Shown here piece after piece: positions 19,454-28,988 of a stretch of DNA of 58,938 nucleotides. The position numbers and the translations under genes were made by a program. Location: assembly GCF_016908565.1 (NCBI RefSeq), contig NZ_JAFBED010000015.1, positions 1 through 58,938 of the forward strand. Reading direction: 5' to 3'. The notes beneath the pieces are model-generated. The model was not told where the DNA came from. It ran no database searches and saw only the letters and a program-made list of their open reading frames with translations. This stretch comes from Sutcliffiella tianshenii. Its GTDB lineage: Bacteria > Bacillota > Bacilli > Bacillales > Bacillaceae_I. Numbering within the stretch: position 1 is the stretch's first letter; each line of letters begins with the position of its first letter.

Positions 19454-20011
19454 TTATTCTAAGTTGGCATGTTTACCGTACATTTTATTGGTATCCAAAC
19501 CTTTTTTCTCCATGAACCGAAGAATCACAGCGTCGTAAAATAGTAAAAGTGTTTGTTCGAATAATGAGCCCATTGGTTGAATCGTCTTAAAATTACTTTC
19601 CGACTGATCTTTAGGTGAGCCAGGCAACTTAATGGTGATATCCGCTAATTGTCCAATAGTGGACTCAGGGAAAATCGTTACAGCTGCAATTGTCCCACCG
19701 ATGCTTTTTGCCTTCTCAGCCATGGAAACTAAACCTTTCGTTTCTCCTGAACCTGATCCGATGATCAAAATATCATCTTTTCCAAAGTTAGGGGTTACTG
19801 TTTCGCCAATCACATAGGCATCTATCCCCATGTGCATCATTCGCATGGCGAATGATTTGGCCATAAATCCGGATCTACCTGCGCCAGCAACAAAGATTTT
19901 TTTTGATTCAAGAATCCCATTAACTAATTTTTCAGCTTCATCATTGGAAATTAAATCTACGGAGCGAATTAACTCTTTTATTATTCTAGCTAGGTATTGA
20001 GTTGTATTCAT
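19454..20011 (-). CDS. hxlB: 6-phospho-3-hexuloisomerase HxlB
   Basis: A 185-residue SIS-domain isomerase converting D-arabino-3-hexulose 6-phosphate to fructose 6-phosphate, the second step of the ribulose-monophosphate (RuMP) pathway. The SIS sugar-phosphate site is visible as GAGRSGFMAKSFAMRMMHMG (about 40-59) and LIIGSGSGET (about 82-91). Length matches the family. Nine bases downstream of hxlA, so co-transcribed. Confidence 0.94.
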   Translation of the reverse strand: MNTTQYLARIIKELIRSVDLISNDEAEKLVNGILESKKIFVAGAGRSGFMAKSFAMRMMHMGIDAYVIGETVTPNFGKDDILIIGSGSGETKGLVSMAEKAKSIGGTIAAVTIFPESTIGQLADITIKLPGSPKDQSESNFKTIQPMGSLFEQTLLLFYDAVILRFMEKKGLDTNKMYGKHANLE

Positions 20012-20019
20012 GATTTGAA

Positions 20020-20652
20020 TTACCCTTGATTAATCATTTGTTGCATTTTTGCAGCAGCAGCTTTTTTATCAGCTTGTCCAGTAATCCCGCCACCTACAAT
20101 GACAAGGTCTGGTTGTACTTTTATGACTTCTGGAAGTGTGTCTAATTTAATACCACCTGCGATTGCAGTTTTAGCATTTTTCACAACACCTTTGATGGTT
20201 TGTAAATCTTCAAAAGAGTTCTTTCCAACTGCTTGAAGATCGTAACCAGTATGAACGCAAATATAATCAACGCCCATAGCGTCCACTTCTTTTGCACGTC
20301 CAGCAAGGTCTTTTACAGCAATCATATCAACAAGGATTTTTTTACCTTGTTTTTTCGCTTCTTCAACAGCACCCTTAATGGACATATCTTCAGCAGTTCC
20401 AAGAATTGTGACGATATCTGCACCTGCTTCAGCAGCTTTCATTACTTCATAACCAGCTGCATCCATGATTTTTAGGTCTGCTAATACCTTTAAGTTAGGG
20501 AATGCTTCTTTTACTGCTTTTACTGCATGAAGTCCTTCATTGATTACAACCGGTGTACCGATTTCAACGATATCAATGTGATCCTCCACTTCTTTCACTA
20601 ACTCAATTGCTTGTGGAATATTTACTAAATCTAAAGCTAATTGCAATTCCAT
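20020..20652 (-). CDS. hxlA: 3-hexulose-6-phosphate synthase HxlA
   Basis: A 210-residue TIM-barrel enzyme of the OMP-decarboxylase superfamily that condenses formaldehyde with ribulose 5-phosphate. Signatures are LQLALDLV at the N-terminus, LADLKIMDAAGYE (Mg and substrate-binding D-x-K-x-x-D motif, about 60-72), and IAGGIK then VIVGGGITG for phosphate binding. AGGAGTG lies upstream of ATG 20652. Its promoter mirrors that of divergent zwf. The enzyme removes toxic formaldehyde. Confidence 0.95.
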   Translation of the reverse strand: MELQLALDLVNIPQAIELVKEVEDHIDIVEIGTPVVINEGLHAVKAVKEAFPNLKVLADLKIMDAAGYEVMKAAEAGADIVTILGTAEDMSIKGAVEEAKKQGKKILVDMIAVKDLAGRAKEVDAMGVDYICVHTGYDLQAVGKNSFEDLQTIKGVVKNAKTAIAGGIKLDTLPEVIKVQPDLVIVGGGITGQADKKAAAAKMQQMINQG

Positions 20653-20729
20653 CTATATTCACTCCTATAATTTTTTTTGTTTTTGTACAGTGCAATAAGG
20701 AATATCATGGCCTTTCACTGAACAATTGC

Positions 20730-21016
20730 AAGTATACAATGTATGTTTTAAAAATAAAAGTACGCACTTTTATTTTACATAGTGCTAAAAAGTATACTGT
20801 AAAACAGACCGTTTTTAAATTCTTACTATTAACTATAAATCTACCATGCACCATTTGAGGCCAGGGAGAGGATGCTCACCCTGGCTTTTAATTTTTTTCC
20901 GCGCATAAATAGAAGAGTTTATTTCCTATAGTATACATATTGTTACTATGTTATTTTTTTAACACTATTTAAATAAAAAGTGCGTACTTCCATTTGAAAA
21001 AAGTAGGTATTATACT
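20730..21016. promoter_or_regulatory. mirrored divergent promoters of hxlAB and zwf with HxlR-type boxes
   Basis: Both promoters share the order GTGCGTACTT, 21 bases, TATACT. For hxlA the box is 20758-20767 and the -10 is 20731-20736 on the minus strand. For zwf they are 20980-20989 and 21011-21016 on the plus strand. Neither shows a good -35, which suits an activator. Outside each box is a second related sequence starting ATAGTG and rich in A (20779-20800; and 20945-20968 on the minus strand). HxlR of B. subtilis activates hxlAB in response to formaldehyde; the same factor acting here is inferred. Confidence 0.8.
20859..20898 (+). terminator. terminator-like hairpin between divergent promoters
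   Basis: Stem GGCCAGGG/CCCTGGCT (8 bp) with a T-rich tail. No plus-strand gene precedes it, so it may insulate the zwf promoter from stray transcription, or end a short leader RNA. Confidence 0.6.
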
Positions 21017-21082
21017 TACATCTTGTTGATGCATTGTTTAACGAAATACTGAAATTTATTTTTAATTTTGGAGGTATGTAAA

Positions 21083-22540
21083 ATGGAGGCAATGACATTT
21101 GTCTTATTTGGGGCGACCGGGGATTTAGCAAAAAGAAAAATCTTCCCGGCTCTATATAATTTATTTTTGGATAAAAAATTACCTCTGCCCATCTCAATTA
21201 TTGGGGTGGGCAGAGGAGATTTATCAGATACTGATTTCCAAGACCATGTAAAAGATTCTTTAAAAGCTTTTTCTAGACGATCACTACATGACGATACAAA
21301 CCTTGAAGTGTTTATCCGTGCCTTCAGGTATTTCCATGTAGATGCTATCGAGACTGAAGGATATAAAGGATTACTTGAACTCGTTAAACAACGTGAGGAA
21401 GAATTGAATATTCCAGAAAATCGTATGTTTTACCTGTCTGTTGCTCCAGAGCTTTTTAATGTGATTTCTTCCAACATTAAAGAGAGTGGTCTAGGCTCTA
21501 CTAAAGGTTTGAAACGTCTTATTATCGAAAAACCGTTTGGACATGACTTGAAATCAGCTCAAGAATTAAACGATAAACTAAGTAAAGCTTTTGATGAAGA
21601 AGAAATTTTTCGCATCGACCACTATCTTGGAAAGCCGATGGTACAAAACCTGGAAGCGTTAGGATTTGCAAATCCAGTGCTTCAAGCATTAAGAAACAAC
21701 CAATACATTGCAAATGTGCAAATAACTGCAAGCGAAACAGTTGGGGTTGAAGATAGAGCCGATTATTATGATAAAGCTGGGGCTATTCGCGACATGTTTC
21801 AAAATCATATGCTGCAAATGTTGATGATGACAGCAATGCAGCTGCCAAAACAAATTAGTGCAGAAGAGATACGCAATGAAAAAAGAAAAATAATAGAATC
21901 ACTTCGTCCATTAAAGAAAGAAGATGTAGTGAATCATGTGATTCGAGGTCAATATGGTCCTGGTGAAATCCAAGGTAAACCAGTTGTTGGGTATACAGGA
22001 GAACCTGAAGTTGCTCCTTCTTCATTAAATGACACATTTGTGGCTGCCCGTCTATATGTGGATGATGATTTTTGGAGAGGGGTTCCTTTCTATATCCGTA
22101 CAGGAAAAAGAATGACAGAGAAATCCACCCGAATTGTGATTGAATTCAAAAATACTTTAAAGGATTTGTATAGGGATCATCAAGAAGAAACTGCGCCAAA
22201 TCTTTTAGTGATTGAAATCAATCCAAACGAAAGTGTTTCATTACAATTAAATAGTAAAAACCCATTAAACAATGGAAAAATCGAACAAGTCAGTGTTGAT
22301 TTTTCTGCTAAGCAAGCAGATGTTCCTGAAGCGTATGAGCGTTTAATTTACGATGCAATGCGTGGCGACTCTACATTCTTTGCGCATTGGAAAGAAGTGG
22401 AGTTGTCTTGGAAATGGGTACAGCCTATCTTAGAGGCTTTTGAGGAAAATACAATTCCCCTTCAATTATATCCATCCGGGTCAACGGGACCAGATGCTTC
22501 CCATCGATTATTGGCAGAGGAAGGATATAAATGGTGGTAG
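21083..22540 (+). CDS. zwf: glucose-6-phosphate 1-dehydrogenase Zwf
   Basis: A 485-residue dehydrogenase oxidising glucose 6-phosphate to 6-phosphogluconolactone with NADP+. The coenzyme fold is FGATGDLAKRK (about 8-18), the substrate site is RIDHYLGK (about 178-185, with catalytic His), and EKPFGHD and IRTGKRM are also typical. The start at 21083 has GGAGG eight bases upstream. It heads zwf-gndA-(23526)-hxlR. In this setting it oxidises hexose phosphate made by the RuMP cycle, making NAD(P)H and, with Gnd, CO2. Confidence 0.95.
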   Translation: MEAMTFVLFGATGDLAKRKIFPALYNLFLDKKLPLPISIIGVGRGDLSDTDFQDHVKDSLKAFSRRSLHDDTNLEVFIRAFRYFHVDAIETEGYKGLLELVKQREEELNIPENRMFYLSVAPELFNVISSNIKESGLGSTKGLKRLIIEKPFGHDLKSAQELNDKLSKAFDEEEIFRIDHYLGKPMVQNLEALGFANPVLQALRNNQYIANVQITASETVGVEDRADYYDKAGAIRDMFQNHMLQMLMMTAMQLPKQISAEEIRNEKRKIIESLRPLKKEDVVNHVIRGQYGPGEIQGKPVVGYTGEPEVAPSSLNDTFVAARLYVDDDFWRGVPFYIRTGKRMTEKSTRIVIEFKNTLKDLYRDHQEETAPNLLVIEINPNESVSLQLNSKNPLNNGKIEQVSVDFSAKQADVPEAYERLIYDAMRGDSTFFAHWKEVELSWKWVQPILEAFEENTIPLQLYPSGSTGPDASHRLLAEEGYKWW

Positions 22541-22587
22541 TAATAAAAAATGCAGAAAATTTTTAGATAATTAAGGAGGAAATGAAT

Positions 22588-23481
22588 ATGAAAGTTGGAT
22601 TAATTGGTTTAGGAAAAATGGGATTAAACTTAGGTCAAAATTTAATTGATAACAAGCATGAAGTAGTAGCTTACGATGTAAATGGAAGTGCCGTTGAAGA
22701 AATGAAGAAATACGGTGCTCAAGGTACATCTGATTTAAAAGAACTTGTTGAATCATTAGAAAAACCAAGAGTTGTATGGATTATGGTTCCGCATGCAGTG
22801 GTAGATTCAGTAATTGATGAAATGACACCATTATTAAGCGCTGGAGATATCGTAATTGAAGCTGGGAATTCTCACTATAAGGAATCCATTCGCCGATATG
22901 ACCAGCTAAAGGAAGTAGGAATTCATTTTATGGATGCCGGAACTTCTGGTGGAATGGAAGGTGCTCGTAATGGAGCGTGTTATATGATTGGTGGAGACCC
23001 TGAAGCCTGGAGCATCGTGGAACCTATTTTCAAGGAAACATCTGTCGAAAACGGATATATTTATGCCGGTAAAGCAGGGAGCGGTCATTTCTTAAAAATG
23101 GTTCACAATGGAATTGAATACGGTATGATGGCAGCGATTGGCGAAGGATTCGAGGTATTAGAAAAAAGCAATTTCGATTTTGACTACGAAAAAGTAGCTA
23201 GAGTGTGGAATAACGGCTCCGTTATTCGTTCATGGCTCATGGAGTTGACTGAACGTGCATTTTCAAAAGATGCAAAGCTGGATGAAATTAAAGGGATCAT
23301 GCACTCTTCTGGTGAAGGGAAATGGACAGTTGAAACAGCTTTAGATTTACAAGCAGCCACTCCTGTTATCGCAATGTCTCTTTTGATGCGCTATCGTTCA
23401 TTAGACAGCGATACTTTTACAGGTAAAGTGGTAGCTGCATTAAGAAACGAATTTGGTGGACATGTTGTTGAAAAAAACTAA
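22588..23481 (+). CDS. gndA: 6-phosphogluconate dehydrogenase, short decarboxylating type
   Basis: A 297-residue enzyme converting 6-phosphogluconate to ribulose 5-phosphate and CO2. Rossmann motif GLIGLGKMGLNLGQN, substrate motif DAGTSGGMEGA and the active-site KMVHNGIEYGMM are clear. The length of about 300 residues identifies the short YqeC-like class, usually NAD+-preferring, rather than the 470-residue NADP+ enzyme. The start at 22588 is preferred over 22582 because AAGGAGG is eight bases away. It regenerates the formaldehyde acceptor ribulose 5-phosphate for HxlA. Confidence 0.92.
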   Translation: MKVGLIGLGKMGLNLGQNLIDNKHEVVAYDVNGSAVEEMKKYGAQGTSDLKELVESLEKPRVVWIMVPHAVVDSVIDEMTPLLSAGDIVIEAGNSHYKESIRRYDQLKEVGIHFMDAGTSGGMEGARNGACYMIGGDPEAWSIVEPIFKETSVENGYIYAGKAGSGHFLKMVHNGIEYGMMAAIGEGFEVLEKSNFDFDYEKVARVWNNGSVIRSWLMELTERAFSKDAKLDEIKGIMHSSGEGKWTVETALDLQAATPVIAMSLLMRYRSLDSDTFTGKVVAALRNEFGGHVVEKN

Positions 23482-23525
23482 CAGAATTACATCTGTCCCA
23501 TTTAATAGAAAAGGATGTGAAGTCC

Positions 23526-24014
23526 ATGAATGTATTGGATGCAAAAATGATAAATACTCAGTATGGAATAGAAACTTATCTCGATCTATTGGAAAATGTT
23601 GAAGTGAAAGACATTCAATATGTTACAGAGACACCTTCTTTTTACGAAATCACTATGGGTGTAGAGTATTTTCGATTAAGGAATGAGAATTATTATAATA
23701 GTGAAAAGAGATATTTTAAGATGCGGATGAATGCTGATTTAAATGCTATAACTATAATAGAAACAAAAAGAGAAAGTTTATTTGCTGTGAAAAATGAATT
23801 TGAAAGATCTGCAACAAAGGAACTGATTGGAGAGTGGCTAATAAAAAGCAGTGCCTTCAGAAAGGTTCTTAATGATTTGATAGAGGATAAAAAAATGGAA
23901 AACGTAAAAACGGAGGAAGAGGAAAATATAATAGGAACAATAAGGTTCCTGGAGAAATTACTTGAAATCACAACAGAAGATATTTTAAGTGCTCGTGTTG
24001 AGAGATCTCACTAG
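23526..24014 (+). CDS. hypothetical protein in the RuMP/pentose phosphate operon
   Basis: A 162-residue protein that I do not recognise. It is soluble, mixed alpha/beta at first (LLENVEVKDIQYVTETPSFYEITMGVEYFRLR) and helical with Lys/Glu richness at the C-terminal half. No cysteine pairs, membrane segments or catalytic motif are evident. The ATG at 23526 has AAGGATG upstream; a GTG at 23517 is possible. It follows gndA by 44 bases and precedes hxlR, so it is probably part of the formaldehyde operon. It could be a small-ligand or partner protein, but that is a guess. Confidence 0.6.
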   Translation: MNVLDAKMINTQYGIETYLDLLENVEVKDIQYVTETPSFYEITMGVEYFRLRNENYYNSEKRYFKMRMNADLNAITIIETKRESLFAVKNEFERSATKELIGEWLIKSSAFRKVLNDLIEDKKMENVKTEEEENIIGTIRFLEKLLEITTEDILSARVERSH

Positions 24015-24108
24015 CTTCCCAAATAACCATTAATTGATAGAGAATTATATATTCACTGAAAATATATTATGTATGGAAGGATATAACAAGTACAGACATA
24101 TATATTAT

Positions 24109-24129
24109 ATAGTGAAAAAAGTATACTAT
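24109..24129 (+). promoter_or_regulatory. HxlR-type box upstream of hxlR
   Basis: ATAGTG followed by an A run and GTATACTAT resembles the box at 20779-20800 upstream of hxlA (ATAGTG, A run, GTATACTGT). It lies 31 bases before hxlR and suggests autoregulation. Confidence 0.6.
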
Positions 24130-24159
24130 GGGCTATAATAAATATGGAGGTGATGATAA

Positions 24160-24510
24160 ATGTCGCGAATGGAGGAAAAGATGTTTAATTGTGAAAAAGA
24201 ATTAACTCTTTCCGTTATCGGTGGTAAATGGAAGATGCTAATACTATGGCATCTAGGAAAAGAGGGAACGAAGCGATTTGGTGAATTGAAAGCTCTTATG
24301 CCAGGAATCACGCAGAGAATGCTAGTTAATCAATTGCGAGAACTGGAAGAAGACTTGATAGTAAAACGCGAAGTCTATCCCGTGGTTCCTCCAAAAGTAG
24401 AATACTCCCTTACTGAACAAGGAAGAAGCTTGATGCCGATTCTCGATGCTATGTATAACTGGGGAAAAGATTATATGGAAACTGCTGGATTGAATCCTTT
24501 AGTAAGATAA
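24160..24510 (+). CDS. hxlR: HxlR-family transcriptional regulator
   Basis: A 116-residue winged-helix protein of the HxlR (DUF24, MarR-like) family. The conserved N-terminal Cys ([24 protein letters not shown]) is present near residue 10, followed by [25 protein letters not shown] (recognition helix) and the wing [12 protein letters not shown]. In B. subtilis HxlR activates hxlAB on formaldehyde exposure through a cysteine; the same role is inferred here. GGAGGTGATG precedes the ATG. It ends the zwf-gnd-hypothetical-hxlR set, followed by a terminator. Confidence 0.88.
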   Translation: MSRMEEKMFNCEKELTLSVIGGKWKMLILWHLGKEGTKRFGELKALMPGITQRMLVNQLRELEEDLIVKREVYPVVPPKVEYSLTEQGRSLMPILDAMYNWGKDYMETAGLNPLVR

Positions 24511-24543
24511 GAGTCGATCAGGTGAATTTTAATAATTAATTTA

Positions 24544-24578
24544 AGGTTGATTCCGCCCAAAGGGGTCAACCTCTTTTC
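24544..24578 (+). terminator. terminator of hxlR
   Basis: Stem AGGTTGA...TCAACCT with an inner CCC/GGG pairing, followed by CTTTTC. Located 34 bases after the hxlR stop. Confidence 0.8.
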
Positions 24579-24727
24579 ATGATAATTTAGTAATTATATT
24601 TAGTGCTTTTTTTGATAATGACACTCAATGGGATTGAATCTGGCGGAAATTGGCTAAGAATTTGAGGCATTAAAAAAGTAAATTAAATTTCCACTAAAAT
24701 TTGTCATGAAAGCAACTGATTATTTCA

Positions 24728-24762
24728 TTGACTTTTCAAACTGTATTAATTAATATTACAGT
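24728..24762 (+). promoter_or_regulatory. promoter with palindromic operator before the Rrf2 relic
   Basis: TTGACT (24728-24733) and TAATAT (24751-24756), 17 bases apart, form a good sigma-A promoter. The -10 is embedded in a near-palindrome, ACTGTA...TTACAGT (24740-24762), typical of Rrf2-type autoregulatory operators. Confidence 0.6.
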
Positions 24763-24789
24763 ACAGGTGCCAAGAGGAAGTGAAATTCA

Positions 24790-24885
24790 GTGAATAGTGA
24801 ATTTACGATAGCCGTTCATAGCATAGTTCTCTTAGCGCATTTGCCTGATCATATATTTGAAGAAGTTGTTTTATTTTCGAACTAA
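24790..24885 (+). pseudogene. Rrf2-family regulator, N-terminal remnant
   Basis: A GTG at 24790 with AGAGGAAG upstream opens a 31-codon frame beginning MNSEFTIAVHSIVLLAHLPDH, which is the conserved N-terminus of Rrf2-type repressors (YwnA-like). It then diverges and stops. The wing, the effector helix and any cysteines are missing. The promoter and start site look intact, so a 31-residue peptide could still be made. Confidence 0.7.
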
Positions 24886-25131
24886 ATGTAATGTATTTTG
24901 TTACAGATGGTAAATGCTATTTTGGTTAGATGGTTAAGTTTCTTTTTGTATAAACTGTAACTAATTTCATTTCAGTTAGCTTCGATAAATCCTATCAATA
25001 CTTGTTAGCTTTTACATCGTAAAGGGTTTAATTTAATGGAATATATATACCTGATTAATCAAGGGAATGATTGAGCAATCAGGAGAAATTAGGGGTTCAT
25101 TCAATAAAATATAGAAAGGTATGATAAAAGT
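24886..25131. other. non-coding stretch with operator-like palindromes
   Basis: No gene seen. TAACT...AGTTA (24958-24978) is an operator-like inverted repeat. CCTGATT...AATCAGG (about 25051-25082) forms a stem shortly before the zinc-ribbon gene. Both may be relics of a former regulatory region. Confidence 0.4.
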
Positions 25132-26515
<1,384 letters not shown>

Positions 26516-26543
26516 AATGAAAAGTATATCGGGGGAATAATAC

Positions 26544-27407
26544 ATGAAAATGTTAGTTACAGGAGCAACAGGAAAATTAGGTTCTAAAATTGTAGAGTAT
26601 TTATTAAAAAAGGTACCAGGAAACCAAGTAGCTGTTAGTGTTCGTAATCCAGAGAAAGCAGAAGGATTACGTGCTCGAGGAGTAGATGTCCGAAAAGGTG
26701 ATTTTGATTATCCGGAAACACTTGATGCGGCTTTTGCTGGTGTTGATCGCTTGCTGATTATCTCTGCAGATGGGGAAAATAAAACAAGAATACGACAACA
26801 CGCGAATGCAATAGCTGCGGCTGAGCGTGCTGGAGTGAAATTTATTGCTTATACTAGCATAGCGAATGCAAAGGCAAGTGAAAACTTCCTTGCTCCAACG
26901 CATAAAGCAACAGAAGAAGCTATTATGAAAACAGGTATTCCTTATTCTTTTTTAAGAAATAATTGGTACCTGGAAAATGAAATTTCAAGTATTCAAGGTG
27001 TTCTAGCAGGTGCTCCTTGGGTGACAACAGCAGGAAATGGTAAGGTAGGATGGGCATTGCAACAAGATTATGCAGAGGCTGCGGTTGCGGTATTGACTGG
27101 TAATGGGCACGAAAACACTATCTACGAGCTTTCCGGAAAATTATTAACACAGGAAGAGTTTGTATCAGCTCTTGGTATTGTATTGGGCAAAGAAGTACCA
27201 GTACTACAAGTAGATGACAATACTTATGCAGACATTATGAAAGGTGCAGGTGTACCAGATTTTCTTATTCCTTTTCTGGTGGAAATCCAAAAAGGCATTA
27301 GAGAAGGTACGCTTGAAGTCGAAAGCAATGACTTCGAAAAACTTCTTGGGCGTTCAGCTACACCAATTAGTGACGGACTCAATCAAATTGTTAATGGTAT
27401 CTCTTAA
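26544..27407 (+). CDS. NmrA/QorB-like NAD(P)H-dependent oxidoreductase
   Basis: A 287-residue atypical SDR. The nucleotide motif VTGATGKLGSKIVEYL is at residues 5-20, R..GVDVRKGDFDYPETL follows, and YTSIANA and PYSFLRNNWYLEN are typical of QorB (YtfG) and NmrA-like quinone or NAD(P)H-sensing proteins. It lacks the classical YxxxK motif. GGGGGAAT precedes the ATG. Such genes commonly lie beside HxlR- or Rrf2-type regulators, and a broken Rrf2 gene lies upstream. Role in electrophile stress is plausible but unproven. Confidence 0.82.
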   Translation: MKMLVTGATGKLGSKIVEYLLKKVPGNQVAVSVRNPEKAEGLRARGVDVRKGDFDYPETLDAAFAGVDRLLIISADGENKTRIRQHANAIAAAERAGVKFIAYTSIANAKASENFLAPTHKATEEAIMKTGIPYSFLRNNWYLENEISSIQGVLAGAPWVTTAGNGKVGWALQQDYAEAAVAVLTGNGHENTIYELSGKLLTQEEFVSALGIVLGKEVPVLQVDDNTYADIMKGAGVPDFLIPFLVEIQKGIREGTLEVESNDFEKLLGRSATPISDGLNQIVNGIS

Positions 27408-27428
27408 ACAGAAAAATCGACTTAGTTT

Positions 27429-27462
27429 AAACCGACCTTTATTATTAGAAAGGTCGGTTTTT
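27429..27462 (+). terminator. terminator of the NmrA-like gene
   Basis: Perfect stem AAACCGACCTTT/AAAGGTCGGTTT followed by T residues, 21 bases after the stop. Confidence 0.92.
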
Positions 27463-28017
27463 ATGTTGATGTTAATGCCAATGAAATACTTATCAGTTAA
27501 ATTACAGGTTGTTCTATTGATTCAAACTCAGGTAAATCAGATCTGAATTATTTAGCTGGGCATCAAAGATAGACTATTACTCTGAGTATTATCTTAGAGG
27601 CAAATGAGAATACAGAATTTTCATTGGGGGTCTCAAAAGCAACTAAAATTCATTTGATGAGAAATGATCTGCATGAAGCAACCAGGGATTATGTGCTAGA
27701 AAACATAGAAGCAGAGTTTACTGAAGACGAAAAAATAAAGTCGATAAATTAGCTCGAAAAAACAACCTATCAGTTAAATTTGTTTTTAGAATCCTATGAT
27801 GATTCTATAGTCGATAAAGAAACCTTGTATCAGTTGTTATCTAAATTAGAAAACCAATTAACCATCAATGGTTCTTCTACAGATGAACTCAATTTTTATA
27901 ACTTATTAAGGAATCCTAGGGTAAGTTCAGATGCTTACTCGAAATCAGACGTTTATCTATGATTGAACAATTAAGTGCGGACCTTACAAATTTAGATCAG
28001 CTTTTAAAAGAAGGTTA
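27463..28017 (+). pseudogene. decayed coding region of unknown family
   Basis: Successive broken frames read as protein-like text: YVDVNANE near the start, then LEANENTEFSLGVSKATKIHL, then FLESYDDSIVDKETLYQLLSKLENQ, and finally MIEQLSADLTNLDQLLKEG ending at 28017. Stops and at least two frameshifts separate them. Codon use and composition resemble a once-functional gene of about 180 residues. I do not recognise the family. There is no ribosome-binding site, and the first part overlaps the preceding terminator. Confidence 0.5.
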
Positions 28018-28261
28018 AAAGATAGAGAGTTACTAATGAAACCAGATGATTCTTTTGAGATGCTAACATTTTGCTAACGCAATCAAATGAATAACAGTAA
28101 ATTCCGGTTAAAGGTGTTACAGTGGAAATTTAGCAAAACCCTGATATACTGAACTCTACGCACACCCAGTTAAAGATATTACACGCTCTCACCTTAGGGG
28201 CGGCATGATGTAATTAAGGTTTTAAAAACCTTGTTATACCAACGTCTAAAATGAATATATG
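28018..28261. other. non-coding stretch beside integrase relic
   Basis: No gene seen. TTTGCTAAC-like words near 28066-28080 resemble sequences found downstream of Bacillus integrase genes, so a former attachment region is possible but unproven. Confidence 0.25.
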
Positions 28262-28420
28262 CTTCGAGAAGGTCTTTCATCAGTTTGCTAAACTGTTGGG
28301 AGGCCTTTTCTTGCATATTGGTGGTCATAAGAGCATAGATATTCAATGTAGTATTAATATCGTAGTATTAATATCCGTATGTCCTAGCAGCTGTTGTATT
28401 TCTTTAATACCTACTCCAGG
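28262..28420 (-). pseudogene. tyrosine-recombinase C-terminal relic (copy 2)
   Basis: The minus strand reads PGVGIKEIQQLLGHTDINTT, then after a frame change LNIYALMTTNMQEKASQQ and FSKLMKDLLE. These are the last 50-60 residues of an integrase, with the LGH box and the tyrosine context NIYA. A 14-base tandem duplication (ATATTAATACTAC plus G or A) between the two parts explains the frameshift. Nothing of the catalytic core is left. Confidence 0.85.
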
Positions 28421-28988
28421 TTAAATCAATTATGCTTTTTTTTCAAAAATTGTTCACAATAAAGAGATAAACATCAGAAGTCCTTTATTGTTAGACAGGA
28501 TTTCTGATGTTTAATTTTATGTAAATGAAAATCCTTATTTATAAATTAATAAAAAACTAGTAAAAACGTCTATGCATTTATAGTACAGTTGTCATAATTA
28601 TATAAAACAGACTGATAAAATTTCTATTTAAACAACAATAAATCAAGAAAGTTCTCCTGCCTTTGTAAAAAAAATATAGTGATAAATCCATATCAAAATA
28701 TAAGAAGTGGAATTGCAGAAAAGCAAGAAATATAATCAGTAAGCAAACTATAACTCTACCTGAACTGTCCAATTCAACAAATATCCTTTTAAAAAATTTC
28801 AAATATAGAACCAGAACTCTAAATTAAACATTTTTAGAATTTTAGGTCTGCATTATCCAACACTTTGGAGTAAATACCCTCTGAATTTAGAAGAGAATTA
28901 ATACTGGCTATTTCAAAGAAATTAAAATAAGTGATAATTATGACTCTAAAATTAGGAGTAATTGATAATAAATTTAGGGGGATATAAA
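28421..28988. other. AT-rich non-coding stretch before wbsX-like gene
   Basis: No convincing gene. A hairpin AAACATCAGAA...TTCTGATGTTT (28469-28512) with a T-rich tail could be a terminator. The remainder is AT-rich with only low-complexity open frames. Confidence 0.4.

Noticed and set aside
28578-28802. 74-codon hydrophobic frame on the minus strand
   Set aside because: Very AT-rich, Phe/Leu/Ile-heavy composition expected by chance; no ribosome-binding site or neighbours to support it.
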